Shown here: positions 10,698 through 21,909 of the stretch, one piece after another
Layout: each line of letters opens with the position of its first letter
Numbering within the stretch: the first letter of the stretch is position 1
Source: Rhizobium freirei PRF 81
GTDB taxonomy: Bacteria; Pseudomonadota; Alphaproteobacteria; Rhizobiales; Rhizobiaceae
Length of the DNA stretch: 64,000 nucleotides
Direction of reading: 5' to 3'
NCBI RefSeq assembly: GCF_000359745.1
Contig: NZ_AQHN01000055.1
Span: 124,001 to 188,000, forward strand
Made by a program: the position numbers and the translations under genes
The notes under the pieces: generated by a model
Seen by the model: only the letters and a program-made list of their open reading frames with translations
The model's database searches: none
What the model was told of the DNA's origin: nothing

Positions 10698-11384
10698 TTA
10701 CTCGCTATCGTCGACCAATTTCCAGACGAGTCCCCCCAACGCACCCCCAACGATCGGTGCGAGCCAGAACAGCCAAAGCTGCTGCAGCGCCCAGCCGCCG
10801 ACGAACAGGGCCTGACCTGTCGAGCGGGCGGGATTGACCGAGGTGTTGGTGATCGGGATGGAGATCAGGTGGATCAGCGTCAGCGCCAAGCCGATGGCGA
10901 TCGGCGCGAAGCCGGCAGGCACTTTGCCGCTCGTCGATCCGAGAATCACGACGAGGAAGAACAAAGTCAGCACGATTTCGGCCACAAGAGCCGACACCAT
11001 GGAGTAGCCACCGGGAGAATGCTCGCCATAACCGTTCGCGGCAAAGCCGCCGAGCTGAAAGTCAGCCTTGCCGCTGGCGATCAGATAAAGCACGGCTGCA
11101 GCGACAATGGCGCCGACAACCTGTGCGACGATATAGGGAATGAGCTGCCTACCGGGAAAACGGCCAGCCACAGTCAGACCGACCGACACGGCTGGATTGA
11201 AATGCCCACCCGATATGCCGCCAACGGCAAAGGCCATGGTCAGCACAGTCAGACCGAACGCGAAAGCGACACCAAGAAAACCGATACCGAGGCTCGGAAA
11301 TGCCGCTGCGAAGATCGCGCTGCCGCAGCCGCCGAATACGAGCCAGAATGTTCCAAGAAACTCAGCTATGAGCTTTTTCTGCAT
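10698..11384 (-). CDS. aqpZ: Aquaporin Z
   Basis: This is an inner-membrane water channel of the MIP family. The 228-residue product starts [19 protein letters not shown], the typical AqpZ first helix. Both pore motifs are present: [11 protein letters not shown] and the second [11 protein letters not shown], whose NPARS form is the water-selective type. The C-terminus [15 protein letters not shown] is also AqpZ-like. The ATG at 11384 has AAAGGGGAAA upstream as ribosome site. It is divergent from the MFS gene and sits in the middle of what is normally the contiguous murB-ddlB part of the dcw cluster. Confidence 0.95.
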   Translation of the reverse strand: MQKKLIAEFLGTFWLVFGGCGSAIFAAAFPSLGIGFLGVAFAFGLTVLTMAFAVGGISGGHFNPAVSVGLTVAGRFPGRQLIPYIVAQVVGAIVAAAVLYLIASGKADFQLGGFAANGYGEHSPGGYSMVSALVAEIVLTLFFLVVILGSTSGKVPAGFAPIAIGLALTLIHLISIPITNTSVNPARSTGQALFVGGWALQQLWLFWLAPIVGGALGGLVWKLVDDSE

Positions 11385-11639
11385 GAAATATTTCCCCTTT
11401 GCCCTCAACCGCAGCGAAAATCAGCCATTTATGAAAAGATTCCGGGAAGGCCTCGCCGGAAACACGCCCACGCTGTGACAGACACTCGCCCAGTTGCTCG
11501 CGAATCAACAATTGCGGCTAAATAATAGCATGCAACCAATGATTTCTTGCGTAGTCGGCGTTTGCGTTGAACAAAAATTAGGCTAAGGACAGATTCTGTC
11601 CGCTAAGTACCCCTTAGAATAGTCCAAAATGGTGGGAAC

Positions 11640-12971
11640 ATGACTGACGCGATATCTCCTTTATCGCCGACTCCCTCGTCATCGAACAACGCTGTTGCCA
11701 ATTCCCCGGCGCGTGTTCTGATCGCGAGCCTTATCGGCACAACGATCGAATTCTTCGATTTCTACGTTTATGCGACGGCGGCGGTTATCGTCTTTCCGAA
11801 GCTGTTCTTCCCTGCAAGCGATCCGACATCTGCAACGCTGCAGTCCTTCGCAACCTTTTCCATCGCCTTCTTCGCCCGTCCGATCGGCGCGATGATCTTC
11901 GGTCATTTCGGTGACCGTATCGGCCGCAAGGCGACGCTCGTCGCAGCCTTGATGACCATGGGCCTCTCGACCGTGGTGATCGGCCTGCTGCCGACCTATG
12001 CGTCGATAGGCGTCCTCGCACCGATATTGCTGGCACTTTGCCGCCTCGGCCAAGGTCTTGGTCTCGGCGGCGAATGGGGCGGCGCAGTGCTGCTCGCCAC
12101 GGAAAATGCTCCGGAAGGCAAGCGCAGCTGGTACGCGATGTTCCCGCAACTCGGCGCTCCCATCGGCTTCATCTTGTCCGCCGGCCTTTTCCTCATTCTG
12201 CGCGAAAGCATGGCCGATGCGGACTTCCTCGACTATGGTTGGCGCGTCCCGTTCCTGATCAGCATCGTGCTTGTCGTCGTCGGCCTCTATGTCCGTCTGA
12301 AGATTACGGAAACCCCGGAATTCCAGCGCGCCATCGAGAAAGAAGAACGGGTTTCCGTTCCGATCGCGGTCATCTTCCGCTCGCATCTGCGCAGCCTCAT
12401 CCTCGGCACCATCATCGCGGTTGCGACCTTCGTGCTGTTCTACTTGATGACGGCCTTTACGCTGAGCTGGGGCACCAGGCCTCCGGGCAACGGTCCGCTG
12501 CCGACAGGTCTTGGCTATTCGCAGGGCCAGTTCCTCGTCGTTCAGCTTGTCGGCGTCGTCTTTTTCGGCCTGACCATTCCGCTCTCCGGCCTGTTGTCGG
12601 ACCGTTATTCGCGCCGTCTGGTTCTAATCCTGACGACGGTCGCCATCCTCATCTTCGGCCTGTTCTACTCGTCGCTGCTGACCGCCGGCCTTGCCGGCGC
12701 CTTCATCTGCTCGATCATCGGCCTGGCGTTGATGGGATTCACTTACGGTCCGATCGGCGCCGCGCTGGCTGCGCCCTTCCCGACCACCGTGCGCTATACC
12801 GGTGCCTCGATGACCTTCAACCTCGGCGGCATCGTCGGCGCGTCACTGGCTCCCTATATCGCCACATGGCTCGCAACCACCTATGGCCTCGTCTATGTCG
12901 GCTACTATCTAGCCGCAGCCGCCCTGCTCTCGCTGATCGGCATCCTGCTCTCGGGCAATGACGAAGTCTGA
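11640..12971 (+). CDS. MFS transporter, metabolite:H+ symporter (MHS) family
   Basis: The 443-residue protein has about 12 predicted membrane segments and is of MHS length (ShiA/ProP/KgtP relatives). IGTTIEFFDFYVYATAA opens helix 1. GHFGDRIGRKATLV is the classical MFS loop 2-3 motif, and LGLGGEWGGAVLLATENAP the MHS hallmark in helix 5. A second-half loop motif LLSDRYSRRL is present. The substrate cannot be told from sequence; family members carry organic acids, shikimate or osmolytes. It is transcribed opposite to the surrounding dcw genes and ends in a bidirectional terminator shared with murB. Confidence 0.88.
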   Translation: MTDAISPLSPTPSSSNNAVANSPARVLIASLIGTTIEFFDFYVYATAAVIVFPKLFFPASDPTSATLQSFATFSIAFFARPIGAMIFGHFGDRIGRKATLVAALMTMGLSTVVIGLLPTYASIGVLAPILLALCRLGQGLGLGGEWGGAVLLATENAPEGKRSWYAMFPQLGAPIGFILSAGLFLILRESMADADFLDYGWRVPFLISIVLVVVGLYVRLKITETPEFQRAIEKEERVSVPIAVIFRSHLRSLILGTIIAVATFVLFYLMTAFTLSWGTRPPGNGPLPTGLGYSQGQFLVVQLVGVVFFGLTIPLSGLLSDRYSRRLVLILTTVAILIFGLFYSSLLTAGLAGAFICSIIGLALMGFTYGPIGAALAAPFPTTVRYTGASMTFNLGGIVGASLAPYIATWLATTYGLVYVGYYLAAAALLSLIGILLSGNDEV

Positions 12972-12992
12972 GGATTTTAGCATAACCAATTG

Positions 12993-13021
12993 AAAAGGCC
13001 GGGTTTTCACCCGGCCTTTTT
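12993..13021. terminator. Bidirectional terminator between MFS gene and murB
   Basis: AAAAGGCCGGG (12993-13003) pairs with CCCGGCCTTTT (13010-13020), flanked by A-run and T-run, so it can stop transcription from both sides. It lies between the convergent MFS gene and murB and closes the murB end of the inserted islet. Confidence 0.88.
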
Positions 13022-13063
13022 CTTGAATCATTTTATGAAGTTCGAGCCGATCGCGGCACCGAC

Positions 13064-14038
13064 CTATTCGGTCGTGACACCCTGGAACGGGCGCACTTCG
13101 CGGCCGGGCATGAAATGGCCGAGGCGCTTGATTTCCCATTCCAGCTTGACGCCGGAATTCTCGAAAACCTCGCGACGCACCTGTTCGCCGAGATATTCCA
13201 GGTCGTAGCCCGTCGCCTGCTCCATGTTGATCATGAAGTTGCAATGCAGCGACGACATCTGCGCACCGCCGATGACAAGACCGCGGCACCCGGCTTCGTC
13301 GATCAGCTTCCAGGCGGAAAGACCCTCGGGGTTTTTGAAGGTCGACCCACCGGTCTTCTCACGAATGGGTTGAACCGTCTCGCGGTGGGCGCGCACGGCG
13401 TCCATCTCGGCGCGGATCTTGGCGCGGTCTTCGGGATAGCCCTCGAAAAGGACATGCGTGAAGATCAAGTCCTCGGATGCATCCGAGTGCCGATAGCTGT
13501 AGCCCATCTCTGCGTTGGTCAGGACGTGCTTCTCACCCTTTCGGTCGATCGCATGCACTTCGACAACGCGTTCGCGGGTTTCAGCGCCATTGGCGCCGGC
13601 ATTCATGCGCGCGGCGCCGCCGATGCTGCCTGGAATGCCGTAGAAGAAATGGAAACCGCCGATGCTGTTGTCCATCGCCATGGCCGCGACATGCTTGTCC
13701 GGGCAGATGGCGCCGGCCAGAATGCGGTTCTCGCCGGCAAGCTCGACGGCGCCGAAGCCTTTGGCCGAAAGCCTGAGAACGACACCCGGGATGCCACCAT
13801 CGCGCACCAATATGTTCGATCCGACGCCGACCACGGTCAGCGGCACCTCTTCCGGCAGGATCTTCAAAAACGCGATCAGGTCGTCCGTGTCGTGCGGCTG
13901 GAACATCAGCTCCGCCAATCCGCCGGCCCGGAACCACGTGACGCGATCCATCGGCGCGTCCGGCGTGAGCCGTCCCCTGATATCCTTTACGCTGTCGCCG
14001 AGCGACGCCAGAAGCTTTTCCCCATTAACCTGTTTCAT
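13064..14038 (-). CDS. murB: UDP-N-acetylenolpyruvoylglucosamine reductase MurB
   Basis: MurB is the FAD-dependent reductase that makes UDP-MurNAc in the cytoplasm. The 324-residue product has the FAD motif [20 protein letters not shown] near residues 70-90, [18 protein letters not shown], and the segment [13 protein letters not shown] with the catalytic serine. The C-terminal part [16 protein letters not shown] is typical. Its ATG overlaps the murC stop by four bases (ATGA), so the two are translationally coupled. Transcription from the mraZ end stops after murB at a strong terminator. Confidence 0.97.
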   Translation of the reverse strand: MKQVNGEKLLASLGDSVKDIRGRLTPDAPMDRVTWFRAGGLAELMFQPHDTDDLIAFLKILPEEVPLTVVGVGSNILVRDGGIPGVVLRLSAKGFGAVELAGENRILAGAICPDKHVAAMAMDNSIGGFHFFYGIPGSIGGAARMNAGANGAETRERVVEVHAIDRKGEKHVLTNAEMGYSYRHSDASEDLIFTHVLFEGYPEDRAKIRAEMDAVRAHRETVQPIREKTGGSTFKNPEGLSAWKLIDEAGCRGLVIGGAQMSSLHCNFMINMEQATGYDLEYLGEQVRREVFENSGVKLEWEIKRLGHFMPGREVRPFQGVTTE

Positions 14039-15450
14039 GCGGACTTACCCGAGAGGCCTTCCAATTCCTTTGGCAATGCAGCTGCCCAATATGTGATGCT
14101 GCCAGCCCCCAACAAAACCACAAAATCACCCGGTTGCGCAATCTCCGCAACCATGGCGGCAAGATCTTCCTGTGACGAGAGGTAGCGCGCGTCGCGATGC
14201 CCGCCTGCCTTGATGCGCGACACCAGCGTCTGCGAATCCGCACCTTCGATAGGGTCTTCACCAGCGGCATAGACCGGCGCCAGGAAGATGCTGTCGGCAT
14301 CGTTGAAGCAGGCGGCAAATTCTTCGAAAAGGCTCGACAGACGCGTGTAGCGATGCGGCTGATGCACGGCAATGACGCGGCCGTTGCAGGCTTCTCGCGC
14401 AGCCTTCAGCACGGCCTTGATCTCGACCGGGTGATGACCATAATCGTCGAAAACCTTCACGCCGTTCCATTCGCCGGTCAGCGTGAAGCGCCGCTTGACG
14501 CCGCCGAAGGAGGCCAGCCCCTTGGCGATCGCCTCGTTGGAAATGCCGAGCCGGTTGGCAACGGCAACCGCCGCCGTCGCATTGGAGATATTGTGGCGTC
14601 CGGGCATCGGCATCACGAGATCCTTGATATGGATCACCTTGCCAGTACGGCGCCTGCGAATTTCGACATCGAACAGCGACCGCGTGCCCTCGACGCGCAC
14701 ATTCATGAAGCGCACGTCTGCCTGCGGGTTCTCGCCATATGTGATGACCTTGCGGTCCTCGATACGGCCCACGAGCGCCTGCACTTCCGGATGGTCGATG
14801 CACATGACGCCGAAGCCGTAGAACGGCACGTTCTCGACGAACTGCCGGAAGGCGGCGCGGACGGCATCGAAATTGCCGTAGTGGTCCAGATGCTCCGGAT
14901 CGATATTGGTAACGACAGCGACGTCGGCCGGCAGCTTCAGGAAGGTGCCGTCGGATTCGTCGGCCTCGACCACCATCCACTCACCCGCGCCCATGCGCGC
15001 ATTGGTGCCATAGGCATTGATGATGCCGCCATTGATGACGGTGGGATCAAGCCCGCCGGCTTCCAGAAGCGTCGCAACCAGCGATGTCGTCGTCGTCTTG
15101 CCGTGCGTACCGCCGATGGCGATCGCATTTCTGAAGCGCATGAGTTCGGCGAGCATTTCGGCACGACGCACCACCGGCAGCAGCTTCTCGCGCGCAGCAA
15201 TGAGTTCCGGGTTGCTCTTCTTGATGGCAGTGGAAACAACCACGACTTCCGCGTCGCCGAGATTCTCCGCCTTGTGACCGATATGGACCGGAATGCCCTT
15301 GTCGCGCAGCCGTTGTACGTTGGCGCTTTCCGACTGGTCGGATCCCTGCACGCGATGGCCGAGGTTATGCAACACCTCGGCGATCCCGCTCATCCCGATG
15401 CCACCGATACCGATAAAATGCACAAGGCCGATTGCCTTCGGCAGCTTCAT
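14035..15450 (-). CDS. murC: UDP-N-acetylmuramate--L-alanine ligase MurC
   Basis: MurC adds L-Ala to UDP-MurNAc. The 471-residue protein begins [20 protein letters not shown], the nucleotide-binding opening of MurC. The Mur ligase P-loop [18 protein letters not shown] is near residue 110. [21 protein letters not shown] and [18 protein letters not shown] (the MurC-specific C-terminal motif) are both present. Four-base overlaps link it to murG upstream and murB downstream. Confidence 0.97.
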   Translation of the reverse strand: MKLPKAIGLVHFIGIGGIGMSGIAEVLHNLGHRVQGSDQSESANVQRLRDKGIPVHIGHKAENLGDAEVVVVSTAIKKSNPELIAAREKLLPVVRRAEMLAELMRFRNAIAIGGTHGKTTTTSLVATLLEAGGLDPTVINGGIINAYGTNARMGAGEWMVVEADESDGTFLKLPADVAVVTNIDPEHLDHYGNFDAVRAAFRQFVENVPFYGFGVMCIDHPEVQALVGRIEDRKVITYGENPQADVRFMNVRVEGTRSLFDVEIRRRRTGKVIHIKDLVMPMPGRHNISNATAAVAVANRLGISNEAIAKGLASFGGVKRRFTLTGEWNGVKVFDDYGHHPVEIKAVLKAAREACNGRVIAVHQPHRYTRLSSLFEEFAACFNDADSIFLAPVYAAGEDPIEGADSQTLVSRIKAGGHRDARYLSSQEDLAAMVAEIAQPGDFVVLLGAGSITYWAAALPKELEGLSGKSA

Positions 15451-16568
15451 ACGCCTGCCCCCTTGAATTGCTGAATTGAACGTCCCCCGGCAATAGCCTC
15501 AACCATGTCGGCAAGCAAGTTAGCCGCATCCGGCTTGCCGGCCTGCTTGGCTGCCGCCGCCATCTTGGCGAGCTTTTCCGGCATGGTCATGGAACCGCGC
15601 AGGATCGTGGAAAGCTTCTCCGGCGTCAGCTCCGATTGCGCGATGACCTTGACACCGCCGGTTGCCGCAAGCGCCGCTGCATTGGCCGCCTGATCGTGAT
15701 CGAGCGCATGTGGATAGGGCACCAGGATCGCCGGACGGCCGATGACCGCCAGTTCAGATACCGTGGAAGCGCCGGAACGGCAAAGAACCAGATGCGCCGC
15801 GCCGATGCGCTCGGCCATGTCGGTGAAGAACGGCGCGACGTCGGCGCCCATCTCCAGCTTTCTGGTGCAGCTGTTGACTGTCTCCATATCCTCCGGGCGC
15901 ACCTGCTGCGTGATCCGCAGCCGCCTGCGCAGCGGCTCTTCCAGCAGGCTGATGGCCGTAGGAACCGCCTTCGAGAAATACTGTGCGCCCTGGCTGCCGC
16001 CGAACACCACGAGATTGAACGGTGCATCCGGAACGGAAGGCACGTAGGGCCGCTTGGCCGCTTCGATGACGGCTGGACGCACGGGATTGCCCGTCGTGAC
16101 CGTCTTCTCCGCAAATGCGCCGTCTTCGGACAGGAAACCGCCCGCAATCGCCCGCACCCGCGTTGCCAGCATCTTGTTGGCGCGGCCCATGACGGCATTC
16201 TGCTCATGCAGCATCGAAGGCACGCCCATGCGCGTCGCTGCAAGCAGCGGCGGAACTGTCGGGTAGCCGCCGAAACCGACGACGCAGACGGGCTTGATTC
16301 TCTGGATCAGCCTGCGTGCGGCGCGCATACCCGTCCACAGCTTCCACAGGGCGCCTGCAACCTTCAACGGGTTCTTCGAACCGATCGTTGCCGACGGCAC
16401 CACATGGATTTCGTCGGCCGGAAATTTGCCGGCATAGCGTTCGGCGCGGCTGTCGGTGACGAGGTGCACGGAATATCCGCGCTCCTTCAGCTTATAGGCC
16501 AGCGCTTCGGCCGGAAATACGTGGCCGCCGGTTCCGCCGGCGGCAAGAAGGACAATGCCTTTACTCAT
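15447..16568 (-). CDS. murG: MurG, lipid I GlcNAc transferase
   Basis: MurG is the peripheral inner-membrane GT28 enzyme that adds GlcNAc to lipid I to form lipid II. The 373-residue protein has the first G-loop [16 protein letters not shown], then [14 protein letters not shown] and [14 protein letters not shown]. In the second Rossmann domain [16 protein letters not shown] and [26 protein letters not shown] match the UDP-GlcNAc site. ATG at 16568 has GGGAG upstream. It overlaps murC by four bases. A 171-base gap without gene separates it from ftsW. Confidence 0.97.
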   Translation of the reverse strand: MSKGIVLLAAGGTGGHVFPAEALAYKLKERGYSVHLVTDSRAERYAGKFPADEIHVVPSATIGSKNPLKVAGALWKLWTGMRAARRLIQRIKPVCVVGFGGYPTVPPLLAATRMGVPSMLHEQNAVMGRANKMLATRVRAIAGGFLSEDGAFAEKTVTTGNPVRPAVIEAAKRPYVPSVPDAPFNLVVFGGSQGAQYFSKAVPTAISLLEEPLRRRLRITQQVRPEDMETVNSCTRKLEMGADVAPFFTDMAERIGAAHLVLCRSGASTVSELAVIGRPAILVPYPHALDHDQAANAAALAATGGVKVIAQSELTPEKLSTILRGSMTMPEKLAKMAAAAKQAGKPDAANLLADMVEAIAGGRSIQQFKGAGV

Positions 16569-16739
16569 AATTTTCGCTCCCGCGAAGACCCCATTACTCG
16601 GGGCATCTCCCTGATATAGGAAGTCGCCACGACCGCGTCATCAGCGCGGACCAAGCCTCCCTCATAGACCGGCGCCTGTGCAAAAGCGACCGGAGAATGA
16701 ACGGGAAGTATGGGGTGGAGTAAGGGCAAGTCCACGATA

Positions 16740-17894
16740 TTACTCCGCCGGCAATCCATGCGTTACACGGAACATGCTGCGATCCTGCGCACGCTTTTCC
16801 GGACGATGACGCGTCAGAGCCAGAATGAACCCTGCGGTCACGCAGATTGCGGTCATCGACGAACCGCCGTAGGAAATCAGCGGCAGAGTCATGCCCTTGG
16901 CCGGCAGCAGCTGCAGGTTCACGCCGATGTTGATGATCGACTGAATGCCGATCTGCAGCACCAGGCCGGCAACCGCGAAACGGTTGAAGTCGTTCTTCTC
17001 CCTGTAGGCATGCGACAGGCCGCGCAGCACAAGGAAGGCGAAGATGCAGACGAGCACCATGCAGAAGATCACGCCGAATTCTTCGGCGGCCACCGAGAAG
17101 ATGAAGTCGGTATGGGCATCCGGGATGATGCGCTTGACGACGCCCTCGCCGGGACCGACGCCGAACCAGTTGCCATGGACGATCGCCTGTTTGGCGGTAT
17201 CGACCTGGAAGGTGTCGCCCTCGCCGGTCATGAACTTATTCACACGTTGCGCCACGTGATCGAAGACGTAATAGGCAGCGACGAAGCCACCGGCGCCGAA
17301 GCCGCCAAGCACGATGATCCAGAGCCAGGGCATGCCGGCCATGAAGAACATGCCGCCCCAGACGGCCGTCGTCAGGATCGTCTGCCCAAGGTCCGGCTGA
17401 GCGACGAGCAGCGCGACGACGATGCCGAAGAGAATGATGGCGAAGAGATTGCCGGGAATTTCCGGCTGGCGCGCATGCTCGGCAAACAGCCAGGCGCAGA
17501 CGACGACGAAAGCCGGCTTCATGAATTCCGAAGGCTGGATCGACAGCGCCGCGATATTGACCCAGCGCCGCGAGCCCTTGACCTCGATCCCGAAAAACAG
17601 TGCGAAAAGCATCATCGCCAGCGAAACGATCAGCAGAATGACCGCCGTGCGCCGTACCTGACGGGGCGTCATGAAGGAAATGCCGATCATCGCCGCGATC
17701 GCCGGGATCAGGAACAGGGCATGGCGCTTGACGAAGTGGAATGGCTCGAGCCCGATGCGCTCCGCCACCGCAGGAGACGCGGCGAAGGAGAGCATGAAAC
17801 CGATGCCGATCAACAGGATGAAAAGGGCAAGGAATACACGGTCGATGGTCCAGAACCATTCGGCCAAGGCCCCACGTTCAACGCGGCTTACCAT
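16740..17894 (-). CDS. ftsW: FtsW, septal lipid II glycosyltransferase (SEDS family)
   Basis: FtsW is the polytopic SEDS protein that polymerises septal glycan together with FtsI. The 384-residue protein has about ten predicted membrane segments. SEDS features seen are RRWVNIAALSIQPSEFMKPAFVVV, DLGQTILTTAVWGGMFFMAG and the C-terminal LPAKGMTLPLISYGGSSM. The ATG at 17894 lies one base after the murD stop. Length and position between murD and murG are standard for the family. Confidence 0.96.
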   Translation of the reverse strand: MVSRVERGALAEWFWTIDRVFLALFILLIGIGFMLSFAASPAVAERIGLEPFHFVKRHALFLIPAIAAMIGISFMTPRQVRRTAVILLIVSLAMMLFALFFGIEVKGSRRWVNIAALSIQPSEFMKPAFVVVCAWLFAEHARQPEIPGNLFAIILFGIVVALLVAQPDLGQTILTTAVWGGMFFMAGMPWLWIIVLGGFGAGGFVAAYYVFDHVAQRVNKFMTGEGDTFQVDTAKQAIVHGNWFGVGPGEGVVKRIIPDAHTDFIFSVAAEEFGVIFCMVLVCIFAFLVLRGLSHAYREKNDFNRFAVAGLVLQIGIQSIINIGVNLQLLPAKGMTLPLISYGGSSMTAICVTAGFILALTRHRPEKRAQDRSMFRVTHGLPAE

Positions 17895-17895
17895 A

Positions 17896-19308
17896 TTATT
17901 TGCCTCCAGTTGCTGAACCGATCAGCATGGTGACGCCCTCGATCGCAGCGACATGGCTGACGAACGCGTCACCCCTGACCTCGAAATTCTTATACTGATC
18001 GAAACTTGCGCAAGCCGGTGACAACATTACCGCCACAGACGGATGCTCGTCCCCGTCCGCGTCCGCGGCCGCATGCGCGACGGCTCGCTCCAGCGTGCCG
18101 GATATCTCGTATGGCACTTGCTCGCCGAGCGTCGCCGCAAAGGCCGGCGCCGCCTCGCCGATCAGATAGGCTTTGGTTATGCGCGGAAAGAGCGGCGCCA
18201 GGGTCGCAATGCCACCCTCTTTCGGCAGCCCCCCGGCAATCCAGTAGATATTCTCGTAGCTCGAAAGCGCCGGCGCCGCCGCATCCGCATTGGTCGCCTT
18301 GGAGTCGTTAATGAAAACGACGCGGTCGCGCCGCCCGACCGGCTGCATACGGTGCTTGAGGCCGGGGAAGGATTTCAATCCGGCCCGAATTTCATCGGCA
18401 GAAACGCCGACCGAAAGGCACGCCGCAATCGCTGCCGCGGCATTCTGCGCATTGTGACCGCCACGCAAGGTCTGAATGCCATCCAGATCGGCGATCTTGC
18501 TCGCTGCACCGTTCGATGCCTGCATGATACGGCTGCCCTCGGCATAAAGACCGTCCGCCAATGCATGCCGGCGCGAAATCCGTGTCACCTTGGAGCCCGC
18601 CCGCTCGACGCGATCGGCGATCAAGGAGGAGTGAATGTCATCGATACCAACGATGGCAACGCGGCTGCCCGCCACCAACCGCTCCTTGATATCGGCATAA
18701 TGCTGCATGGTGCCGTGACGATCGAGATGGTCGGGCGTCAGGTTCAGCAAAATGCCCGCTGAAGGATCGAGCGTCGGCGCAAGATCGATCTGGTAGGAAG
18801 AGCATTCGACGACGTAGAAGCGGCCGGCCTTCGGCGGATCGAGCGTCAGGATCGCCGTGCCGATATTGCCGCCGAGCTGTGTATCGCGACCGCTCGATTG
18901 CAGGATATGCGCAATCAGCGCCGTTGTGGTCGACTTGCCGTTGGTGCCGGTGATGGCGATGAATGGGCAGTCCGGCACATGGGCTCGCCGCTCGCGCACG
19001 AAGAGCTCGACATCGCCGATGATCTCAACACCTGCGGCATGTGCGAGATCGACCGTCCAGTGCGGCTTCGGATGCGTCAGCGGTACGCCTGGCGACAAGA
19101 CGAAGACCGACAGGGCATTCCAGTCGATCGTCCTGAGATCTGCGACGGGAATGCCCTCGGCCGCCGCCTTGCCCACGCTGTCGGGATTATCGTCCCACGC
19201 CGTGACCTCAGCGCCGCCGGCGACAAGCGCACGCGCCGTCGCAAAGCCCGAACCGCCAAGACCGAAGAGTGCGACCCGTTTTCCTTTCAGCGTGGTGACA
19301 GGGATCAT
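17896..19308 (-). CDS. murD: UDP-N-acetylmuramoylalanine--D-glutamate ligase MurD
   Basis: MurD adds D-Glu to UDP-MurNAc-L-Ala. The 470-residue product starts [21 protein letters not shown]. The Mur ligase P-loop [20 protein letters not shown] is near residue 118. [32 protein letters not shown] is the MurD central signature, and [20 protein letters not shown] the C-terminal one. The start lies seven bases after the mraY stop, and the next gene, ftsW, begins one base after its own stop. Confidence 0.97.
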   Translation of the reverse strand: MIPVTTLKGKRVALFGLGGSGFATARALVAGGAEVTAWDDNPDSVGKAAAEGIPVADLRTIDWNALSVFVLSPGVPLTHPKPHWTVDLAHAAGVEIIGDVELFVRERRAHVPDCPFIAITGTNGKSTTTALIAHILQSSGRDTQLGGNIGTAILTLDPPKAGRFYVVECSSYQIDLAPTLDPSAGILLNLTPDHLDRHGTMQHYADIKERLVAGSRVAIVGIDDIHSSLIADRVERAGSKVTRISRRHALADGLYAEGSRIMQASNGAASKIADLDGIQTLRGGHNAQNAAAAIAACLSVGVSADEIRAGLKSFPGLKHRMQPVGRRDRVVFINDSKATNADAAAPALSSYENIYWIAGGLPKEGGIATLAPLFPRITKAYLIGEAAPAFAATLGEQVPYEISGTLERAVAHAAADADGDEHPSVAVMLSPACASFDQYKNFEVRGDAFVSHVAAIEGVTMLIGSATGGK

Positions 19309-19315
19309 CGGAGCC

Positions 19316-20437
19316 TCAACGCAGCTTCAGGGTGGAGAGGCCGATCATCGCCAGAATGACGGCGACGATCCAGAAACGCACGACCACCTGGCTTTCCGTC
19401 CAGCCCTTCTTCTCGAAGTGATGGTGGATAGGCGCCATCAGGAAGACTCGGCGCTTGGTCATCTTGAAGAAACCGACCTGGATGATGACCGAAAGCGCTT
19501 CGACGACGAAAAGGCCGCCGATGATCGCCATGACGATCTCGTGCTTGGTGGCAACGGCTACCGAGCCGATCATGCCGCCCAGCGCCAAGGAACCGGTATC
19601 TCCCATGAAGATTGCAGCCGGCGGCGCATTGAACCAGAGGAAGCCGAGGCCGGCGCCGATGACAGCACCGAGAACGACGGCCAATTCGCCCGTGCCCGGC
19701 ACGAAATTGATCGCGAGGTAGTCGGCGAAGACGAAGTTGCCGGCGAGATAGGCGATGACGCCGAAAGAGGCAGCCGCGATCATGACCGGCACGATGGCAA
19801 GCCCGTCAAGACCGTCTGTCAGGTTGACGGCATTGCCGGCAGCGACGATGACGAAGGCGCCGAAGAATACGAAGAACATGCCGAGATTGAGCAGCAGGTT
19901 CTTGAAGAAGGGAAAGGCGACCGACGAGCCAAAAGTTGAGCCGGCGGGACCGGACGACAGCGCCGTGGTCATCATGAAGTACACGGCGATGGCCGCAATA
20001 ACGAACTCGATGCCCAGGCGCGCGCGACCGGAGAAGCCCTTGTCGCTCTGCTTCGTCACTTTGAGATAATCATCATAGAAGCCGATGGCGCCGAACCCTA
20101 GCGTGACGAGCAGCGTGGCGACCACATAGACATTGGCCAGATCCGCCCACAGCAGCGACGACACGACGATGCCGGCCAAAATCATCAGGCCGCCCATGGT
20201 CGGCGTGCCGGCTTTCTTGAAGTGTGTCTGCGGACCGTCCGCGCGAATCGGCTGACCCTTGCCCTGACGCACGCGCAGAGAAGAGATGATTCGCGGTCCG
20301 AAAAGGAAAACGATCAACGCTGACGTGAACAAAGCGCCGCCGGTACGGAACGTGATGTATCTGAACAGATTGAGGAATCTGAAATGTGTACTGAAAAATT
20401 GAATATGGTCCGACAGTTCGGCTAGCCAGATCAGCAT
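19316..20437 (-). CDS. mraY: Phospho-MurNAc-pentapeptide transferase MraY
   Basis: MraY is the polytopic inner-membrane enzyme that transfers phospho-MurNAc-pentapeptide to undecaprenyl phosphate (lipid I). The 373-residue protein begins [20 protein letters not shown]. Catalytic motifs are visible: [47 protein letters not shown] and [12 protein letters not shown]. The tail loop [17 protein letters not shown] is the HHH motif. About ten membrane helices are predicted by eye. It sits between murF and murD as usual. Confidence 0.97.
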   Translation of the reverse strand: MLIWLAELSDHIQFFSTHFRFLNLFRYITFRTGGALFTSALIVFLFGPRIISSLRVRQGKGQPIRADGPQTHFKKAGTPTMGGLMILAGIVVSSLLWADLANVYVVATLLVTLGFGAIGFYDDYLKVTKQSDKGFSGRARLGIEFVIAAIAVYFMMTTALSSGPAGSTFGSSVAFPFFKNLLLNLGMFFVFFGAFVIVAAGNAVNLTDGLDGLAIVPVMIAAASFGVIAYLAGNFVFADYLAINFVPGTGELAVVLGAVIGAGLGFLWFNAPPAAIFMGDTGSLALGGMIGSVAVATKHEIVMAIIGGLFVVEALSVIIQVGFFKMTKRRVFLMAPIHHHFEKKGWTESQVVVRFWIVAVILAMIGLSTLKLR

Positions 20438-20448
20438 AAGAGCCCTTT

Positions 20449-21909
20449 CTAAAGCCCCTGATGGGTGCGGGTGCCCGTGTCGGAAAATGCGGGAAACTTG
20501 TCAAGCAAGCCCGCCACGATCTTTCCAAACCCCATTCCCAGTGACGATTTCACCATCAACACGTCGCCTGGGGCGACGGAGTTGAGCGCGAATTCCGAGA
20601 GTTCCTCCGTCGTCTCTCGATATTCGACATGAACGCTTTCCGGCAGCTCATCCCTCAAAGCCGCCATCTCCAGACCCGCCAGCCAGACATGCTCGATACC
20701 GGCAGCGAGAAGCGGTCCGGCAAGATTTGCATGCACTTGCTGGGCATAATCCCCCATTTCCAACATGTCGCCGAGCACGGCGATCCGCCTGCCCGTCCGA
20801 CCGCCGATACCCGCATTCGGCAATGTCGTCGCCAGCAGCGCGACAGCCGCGCGCATGGATGCGGGATTGGCATTGTAGCTTTCGTCGATCAGCGTGAAGT
20901 AGCCGTTGCCGATCGCACGCTTGTGGCGCTGCCCCCTGCCCTTTTCCGGCTGCAGGTCGGCTAGCGCTGCGACGGCCTGGTCGAGATCCGCCTCGACGAT
21001 CATGACGGCGCCGAGCACGGCAAGCGCGTTTTCGGCGATATGACGACCCGGCGCACCGATCGCCACCTCCAAGGTCTCGCCGCCAATGGTCAGCCAGAGG
21101 GTCGAGTTCTCTTCCGAAGCGTTGAATTCGGCAAGGCGCACATCGGCTTTGGCGTGCTGGCCGAAGCTATGGATGTGCTCGATGCCGGCGACCGTCGCCG
21201 CTTGCTCCAGCATCTCGAACTGGTCATTGTCGTGGTTGAGGATGGCATGCCCGCCCGGCACAACGCCGTCGAAAATCTCGGCCTTGGCGGCGGCGATTTC
21301 CCCGATGCTGCTGAAATTGCCGAGATGCGCCGGCGCGATCGTCGTGATGATGGCTACATCCGGCCGCACCATCTTTACGAGCGGCCTGATCTCCTCGGGA
21401 TGGTTCATGCCGATTTCGAAAACGCCGAAATCCGTATCTTCGGGCATGCGTGCGAGAGTGAGCGGCACGCCCCAATGATTGTTGAAGGAGGCAACGGAGG
21501 CATGCACCTTGCCCGATGGCGAGAGCGCCCGGCGCAGCATCTCTTTCGTGGTCGTCTTGCCGACCGAGCCGGTGACGGCGATGATCTTGGCTTGCGTGCG
21601 CTGACGAGCCGCGACACCCAGCCGCGCCAAGGCCGCCAACACGTCATCTACGACGACCTTCGGCACGGTCAGGCTGCCCATTGCAGGCAGACGCGCCTCG
21701 CTGATGACGATAAAGGCGGCGCCATTCGCCATGGCGACATTGGCGTAGTCGTGACCATCGACACGATCGCCCTTGATGGCGAAAAAGGCCTCGCCCGGCT
21801 TGATGGAACGACTGTCTATGGAAATGCCCGTAATGCCGGCAGGCAGCGATCCGACGAAGCGGCCCGAGATTGCAGCGATCAGATCCTCAGTTGTCCATAG
21901 CCAGCTCAA
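20449..21909 (-). CDS. murF: MurF, UDP-MurNAc-tripeptide--D-Ala-D-Ala ligase
   Basis: MurF adds the D-Ala-D-Ala dipeptide made by Ddl. The 486-residue product starts [15 protein letters not shown] after the start codon. The codon at 21909 is TTG, and it overlaps the murE stop in TTGA. No in-frame ATG exists nearby, so TTG is the likely real start. The P-loop [18 protein letters not shown] is near residue 113. [18 protein letters not shown] and [16 protein letters not shown] are MurF signatures. It ends 11 bases before mraY. Confidence 0.96.
   Translation of the reverse strand: MSWLWTTEDLIAAISGRFVGSLPAGITGISIDSRSIKPGEAFFAIKGDRVDGHDYANVAMANGAAFIVISEARLPAMGSLTVPKVVVDDVLAALARLGVAARQRTQAKIIAVTGSVGKTTTKEMLRRALSPSGKVHASVASFNNHWGVPLTLARMPEDTDFGVFEIGMNHPEEIRPLVKMVRPDVAIITTIAPAHLGNFSSIGEIAAAKAEIFDGVVPGGHAILNHDNDQFEMLEQAATVAGIEHIHSFGQHAKADVRLAEFNASEENSTLWLTIGGETLEVAIGAPGRHIAENALAVLGAVMIVEADLDQAVAALADLQPEKGRGQRHKRAIGNGYFTLIDESYNANPASMRAAVALLATTLPNAGIGGRTGRRIAVLGDMLEMGDYAQQVHANLAGPLLAAGIEHVWLAGLEMAALRDELPESVHVEYRETTEELSEFALNSVAPGDVLMVKSSLGMGFGKIVAGLLDKFPAFSDTGTRTHQGL

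Noticed and set aside
16565-16759. 64-codon frame between murG and ftsW
   Set aside because: It overlaps both neighbours, has no ribosome site and no recognisable motif.
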